Shown here piece after piece: positions 61,588 through 64,000 of a stretch of 64,000 nt of DNA. The notes under the pieces were generated by a model. The model was not told the DNA's origin. It searched no databases and saw nothing but the letters and a program-made list of their open reading frames with translations. How positions within the stretch are numbered: the first letter of the stretch is position 1; the number at the start of each line of letters is the position of its first letter. The position numbers and the translations under genes are program-made. The stretch is from an uncultured Jannaschia sp. (GTDB lineage: Bacteria > Pseudomonadota > Alphaproteobacteria > Rhodobacterales > Rhodobacteraceae): NCBI GenBank assembly GCA_947494145.1, contig CANLTZ010000013.1, positions 62,001 to 126,000 on the forward strand, written 5' to 3'.

Positions 61588-62400
61588 ATGCCAAACCCGC
61601 CCCTGACAGACACCAAGGCCTTGGCCTTGCACCGCGCCCGTGCCGACGGGAGCGCCTGGTTTCTGCACGACGCTGCCCGCGATGAGGTGGAGGAGAGACT
61701 CAAAGACGTTAACAGAACGTTTACGACCCCCGCCGTGGTCACTGCCCATCCCGAATTGTGGGGCGATGTTGTGCCTGGCGCGCAGGTAGTGCACGACGAC
61801 CCGGTCTTGCCGTTAGATGTGGCCGCGCACGATCTGGTGATCCACGCGATGTGCCTGCATTGGGCCGACGACCCGGTGGGGCAGCTTATTCAATGCCGCA
61901 GGGCGCTGCGCGAAGACGGTTTGCTGCTCGTGGCGACGTTAGGGGGCGACACCCTGGCCGAGTTGCGCGCCTCCCTGGCCGAGGCCGAGGCTCAGGTGGC
62001 TGGCGGGCTGTCACCCCGGGTGGCGCCCATGGGCGAAGTACGGGACATGGGCGCGTTGCTGCAACGCGCGGGCCTCGCCCTGCCAGTGGCGGATGTGGGC
62101 ACCCTGACCGTCCGCTACCGCGATTTGGCCCATCTGACGCAAGACCTGCGCGCCATGGGCGAAACCAACGCGCTGGCCGCGCGGCATCGGAAAGTGCCGC
62201 CGCGTGATCTCTTTTCGCGCGCCGACCGTATCTATCGTGACGCCTTCCCCGAGGGGGATGGCATTCGTGCGACGTTCCAGACGATCTACCTGACCGGATG
62301 GGCGCCGTCGGAGACACAACAAAAACCGCTCCGCCCGGGGTCGGCACAGGCCAGATTGGCCGATGCGCTTGGGGTGCCGGAACAGGGGACGAGCCGATGA
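61588..62400 (+). CDS. SAM-dependent methyltransferase, BioC/NDUFAF5-like
   Basis: A 270-residue class I methyltransferase. DDPVLPLDVAAHDLVIHAMCLHWADDPVGQLIQCRRALREDGLLLVATLGG resembles NDUFAF5, which hydroxylates or methylates complex I, and BioC of biotin synthesis. The first motif is not of the classic GxGxG kind, as in NDUFAF5. The ATG at 61588 is my choice; one at 61570 overlaps the comF start. It overlaps hemH by 4 bases. Substrate open. Confidence 0.8.
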   Translation: MPNPPLTDTKALALHRARADGSAWFLHDAARDEVEERLKDVNRTFTTPAVVTAHPELWGDVVPGAQVVHDDPVLPLDVAAHDLVIHAMCLHWADDPVGQLIQCRRALREDGLLLVATLGGDTLAELRASLAEAEAQVAGGLSPRVAPMGEVRDMGALLQRAGLALPVADVGTLTVRYRDLAHLTQDLRAMGETNALAARHRKVPPRDLFSRADRIYRDAFPEGDGIRATFQTIYLTGWAPSETQQKPLRPGSAQARLADALGVPEQGTSR

Positions 62401-63485
62401 ACATGATGACCGACACTTCGCTGCCGCACGCGCCTGCCGACCACCCGAAGGTACGGATGGGCAAGATCGGCGTCCTGCTGGGCAATCTGGGGACGCCGGA
62501 TGGTTACGATTACTGGCCCATGCGACGCTATCTGAACGAATTCTTGAGCGATCGGCGCGTCATCGACTACTCGCCCTGGCTGTGGCAACCGCTTCTGCAA
62601 GGCATCATCCTGACCAAGCGGCCCTTCAGTTCCGGTGCCGCTTATAAATCCATCTGGAATGAGGCGGCGGGCGAGTCGCCTTTGGCTACGATTACCAAGG
62701 CTCAGACGGCGAAGATGGCCGAGTTGATGCAGGACCGCTATGGCGACCGCGTGGTGGTCGATTACTGCATGCGCTACGGCAACCCCTCCACCAAATCCAA
62801 GGTGGAACAATTGCAGGCTGCGGGCTGCACAAAGATCGTGTTTTTCCCGCTTTATCCGCAATATGCCGGTGCGACGACGGCCACCGCCAATGATCAGTTC
62901 TTCCGGTCGCTGATGAAGCTGAAATGGCAGCCGCCGGTCCGCACGGTGCCGGCCTATTCTGACGATCCCCGCTATATCGATGCGCTGGCGAATTCGGTCG
63001 AACGAGCCTATGCAGCGGCGGAAAAGAAGCCCGAAATCCTGGTTTGTAGCTATCACGGTGTGCCCAAGCGCTACCTGATGGAGGGTGATCCCTACCATTG
63101 CCAATGCCAGAAGACGACGCGCCTTCTGCGGGAGCGGTTGGGCTGGGATAAGACGCAGATTGTCACGACCTTCCAATCCAAGTTTGGTCCGGAAGAATGG
63201 TTGAAGCCCTACACGGTGGAAGAAGTGGCCCGCTTGGCCGAAGAAGACGGCAAGAAGAACATCGCCGTCATCGCGCCCGCCTTTTCAGCCGACTGCATCG
63301 AGACCCTTGAAGAGATCAACGAAGAGATCAAGGAAAGCTTCGAAGAGGCCGGGGGCGAGGATTTCCTCTATATTCCGTGCCTCAACGACGATGATATGCA
63401 CATGGAAGCCCTGGCGCAGATCGTGGATGACAATCTGGCCGGCTGGATTACGCCACGTGAGCGGATGGCCAAAGCGGCCGAATAG
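62397..63485 (+). CDS. hemH: Ferrochelatase
   Basis: A 362-residue enzyme that puts iron into protoporphyrin IX, the last step of heme synthesis. VLLGNLGTPD, LNEFLSDRRVIDY, YPQYAGATTAT, CSYHGVPKRYLMEGDPYHCQCQKTTRLL (active His) and the acidic EELNEEIKE-like segment near APAFSADCIETLEEI are present. Start ATG overlaps the methyltransferase stop. Probably a two-gene operon. Confidence 0.95.
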   Translation: MNMMTDTSLPHAPADHPKVRMGKIGVLLGNLGTPDGYDYWPMRRYLNEFLSDRRVIDYSPWLWQPLLQGIILTKRPFSSGAAYKSIWNEAAGESPLATITKAQTAKMAELMQDRYGDRVVVDYCMRYGNPSTKSKVEQLQAAGCTKIVFFPLYPQYAGATTATANDQFFRSLMKLKWQPPVRTVPAYSDDPRYIDALANSVERAYAAAEKKPEILVCSYHGVPKRYLMEGDPYHCQCQKTTRLLRERLGWDKTQIVTTFQSKFGPEEWLKPYTVEEVARLAEEDGKKNIAVIAPAFSADCIETLEEINEEIKESFEEAGGEDFLYIPCLNDDDMHMEALAQIVDDNLAGWITPRERMAKAAE

Positions 63486-64000
63486 GCACACACCGGCCTG
63501 AGAACGAAACGCTGCGTGCCCGGTTCAAGACTGCGGTCGCGGCCCGCTTCTTGCCCTTCCTGTTGAAGCAAGGTCTCTCATTTGAGAAGCCCCCAAGGAC
63601 ATGGGAAGTCGACACGGGCACGCCTGTTTCGGTTCAAGGGATGTGGGCTGACGACGTGCCGATGCGTGCCATGACCCGGGGCTTCTTCAGGAGTTGTTAC
63701 GGGATGGGTTGGCTGCGCAGGACAACGCCAGATCGAGAGGTCAGTCGAACGTGCCGGAAACGGTCCTGGGCAGAGTGGTTCTTTAGAGCCACGCGCGGCA
63801 AGATTGGCTTGGGGTAGGGGCCTTGGACCCTAAAGCTAACGACAGGGTCGAAGGTGGCCGCTCTCACGCGAGGTGGCAGCAAGTGGACTTACCAATAGAA
63901 TACAGGCGACCGGCTCAAATGTGCCAGCACTTGAGGTGCTATCGTGAAGCCCAACAGTATCGCTTCTTCACACAGAGGCACTGTCGCGGCCGATAGCGAC
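63486..64000. other. 515-bp stretch at the window end without a supported gene
   Basis: A plus-strand frame at 63551-63817 is open for 88 codons, but its protein is Arg/Trp/Cys-rich with no motif and no good ribosome site, so I leave it out. No tRNA, terminator or repeat is recognised. A gene may start after the window end. Confidence 0.5.

Noticed and set aside
60228-61685. Plus-strand open frame of 485 codons across grxC and comF
   Set aside because: The opposing genes have intact catalytic motifs, while this frame has none and is Arg/Ala-rich.
63551-63817. Plus-strand open frame of 88 codons near the window end
   Set aside because: No ribosome site, no motif, and a Trp/Arg/Cys-rich composition unlike the neighbours.

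Overview
The window looks like chromosomal DNA of an alphaproteobacterium of the order Rhodobacterales (Roseobacter/Rhodobacteraceae type). It is GC-rich throughout, and the indicators are a PetP/PetR-like regulator pair, an xseB-ispA-dxs cluster, a DUF2794 protein, a glutathione-dependent formaldehyde dehydrogenase and a rimP-nusA-ylxR-infB operon. I cannot name a genus or species. Genes are tightly packed and often overlap by 4 to 37 bases, so many transcription units are translationally coupled. I see no tRNA, rRNA, insertion sequence, prophage or CRISPR array.

Layout. 1-4.7 kb: the 3' end of a SpoIIE-type PP2C phosphatase, a 550-bp gap, a minus-strand NUDIX gene, and an overlapping run hslO, CoA-pyrophosphatase-like NUDIX, cca and a LysE-type exporter. 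4.7-10.8 kb: two tandem ABC half-transporters, a TrmA/RlmD-type RNA methyltransferase and a bacterial voltage-gated sodium channel. 10.9-15.1 kb: an exopolysaccharide locus with a sugar transferase and YjbH-, YjbF- and YjbE-like genes. 15.4-20.5 kb (minus strand): petP-petR-histone deacetylase-like-xseB-ispA-dxs. 20.6-25.5 kb: ilvE, DUF2794, an orphan acidic protein, an NlpC/P60-M17 aminopeptidase pair and a small HPt-like protein. 25.6-28.1 kb: beta-carbonic anhydrase, SbtA-type bicarbonate transporter and SbtB-type PII protein, then a ribbon-helix-helix protein. 28.1-32.6 kb: MuiA-family protein, asd and a repeat-containing acidic protein that may be secreted. 32.7-39 kb: an MFS transporter, an FrhB/BciB/HCAR-like flavo-FeS protein, a small membrane protein, an MsbA-type ABC exporter, a GT4 glycosyltransferase and a sulfotransferase-like protein. 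39-51 kb: a PstS-like/OmpA fusion, D-amino-acid-type aminotransferase, YggT, thioesterase, UMF1 transporter, mepA, phytase-like esterase, LuxR regulator, nitrilase, PNPOx-like protein, LOG-family protein and threonine dehydratase-like protein. 51-56.6 kb (minus): infB, ylxR, nusA, rimP. 56.9-63.5 kb: I78 inhibitor lipoprotein, formaldehyde dehydrogenase, NYN-domain protein, MarR regulator, amidase, grxC, comF, methyltransferase and hemH. The last 515 bases show no gene.

The most notable items are the complete carbonic anhydrase-SbtA-SbtB set; a roughly 50-residue WxxI...DAxG repeat protein; a 115-bp palindromic intergenic repeat present twice, with a degenerate third copy; a ylxR gene with no ATG/GTG/TTG start at its expected N-terminus; and a possible attenuator in the rimP leader. 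Gene calls rest on motifs read by eye and remembered family features. No database search was possible.
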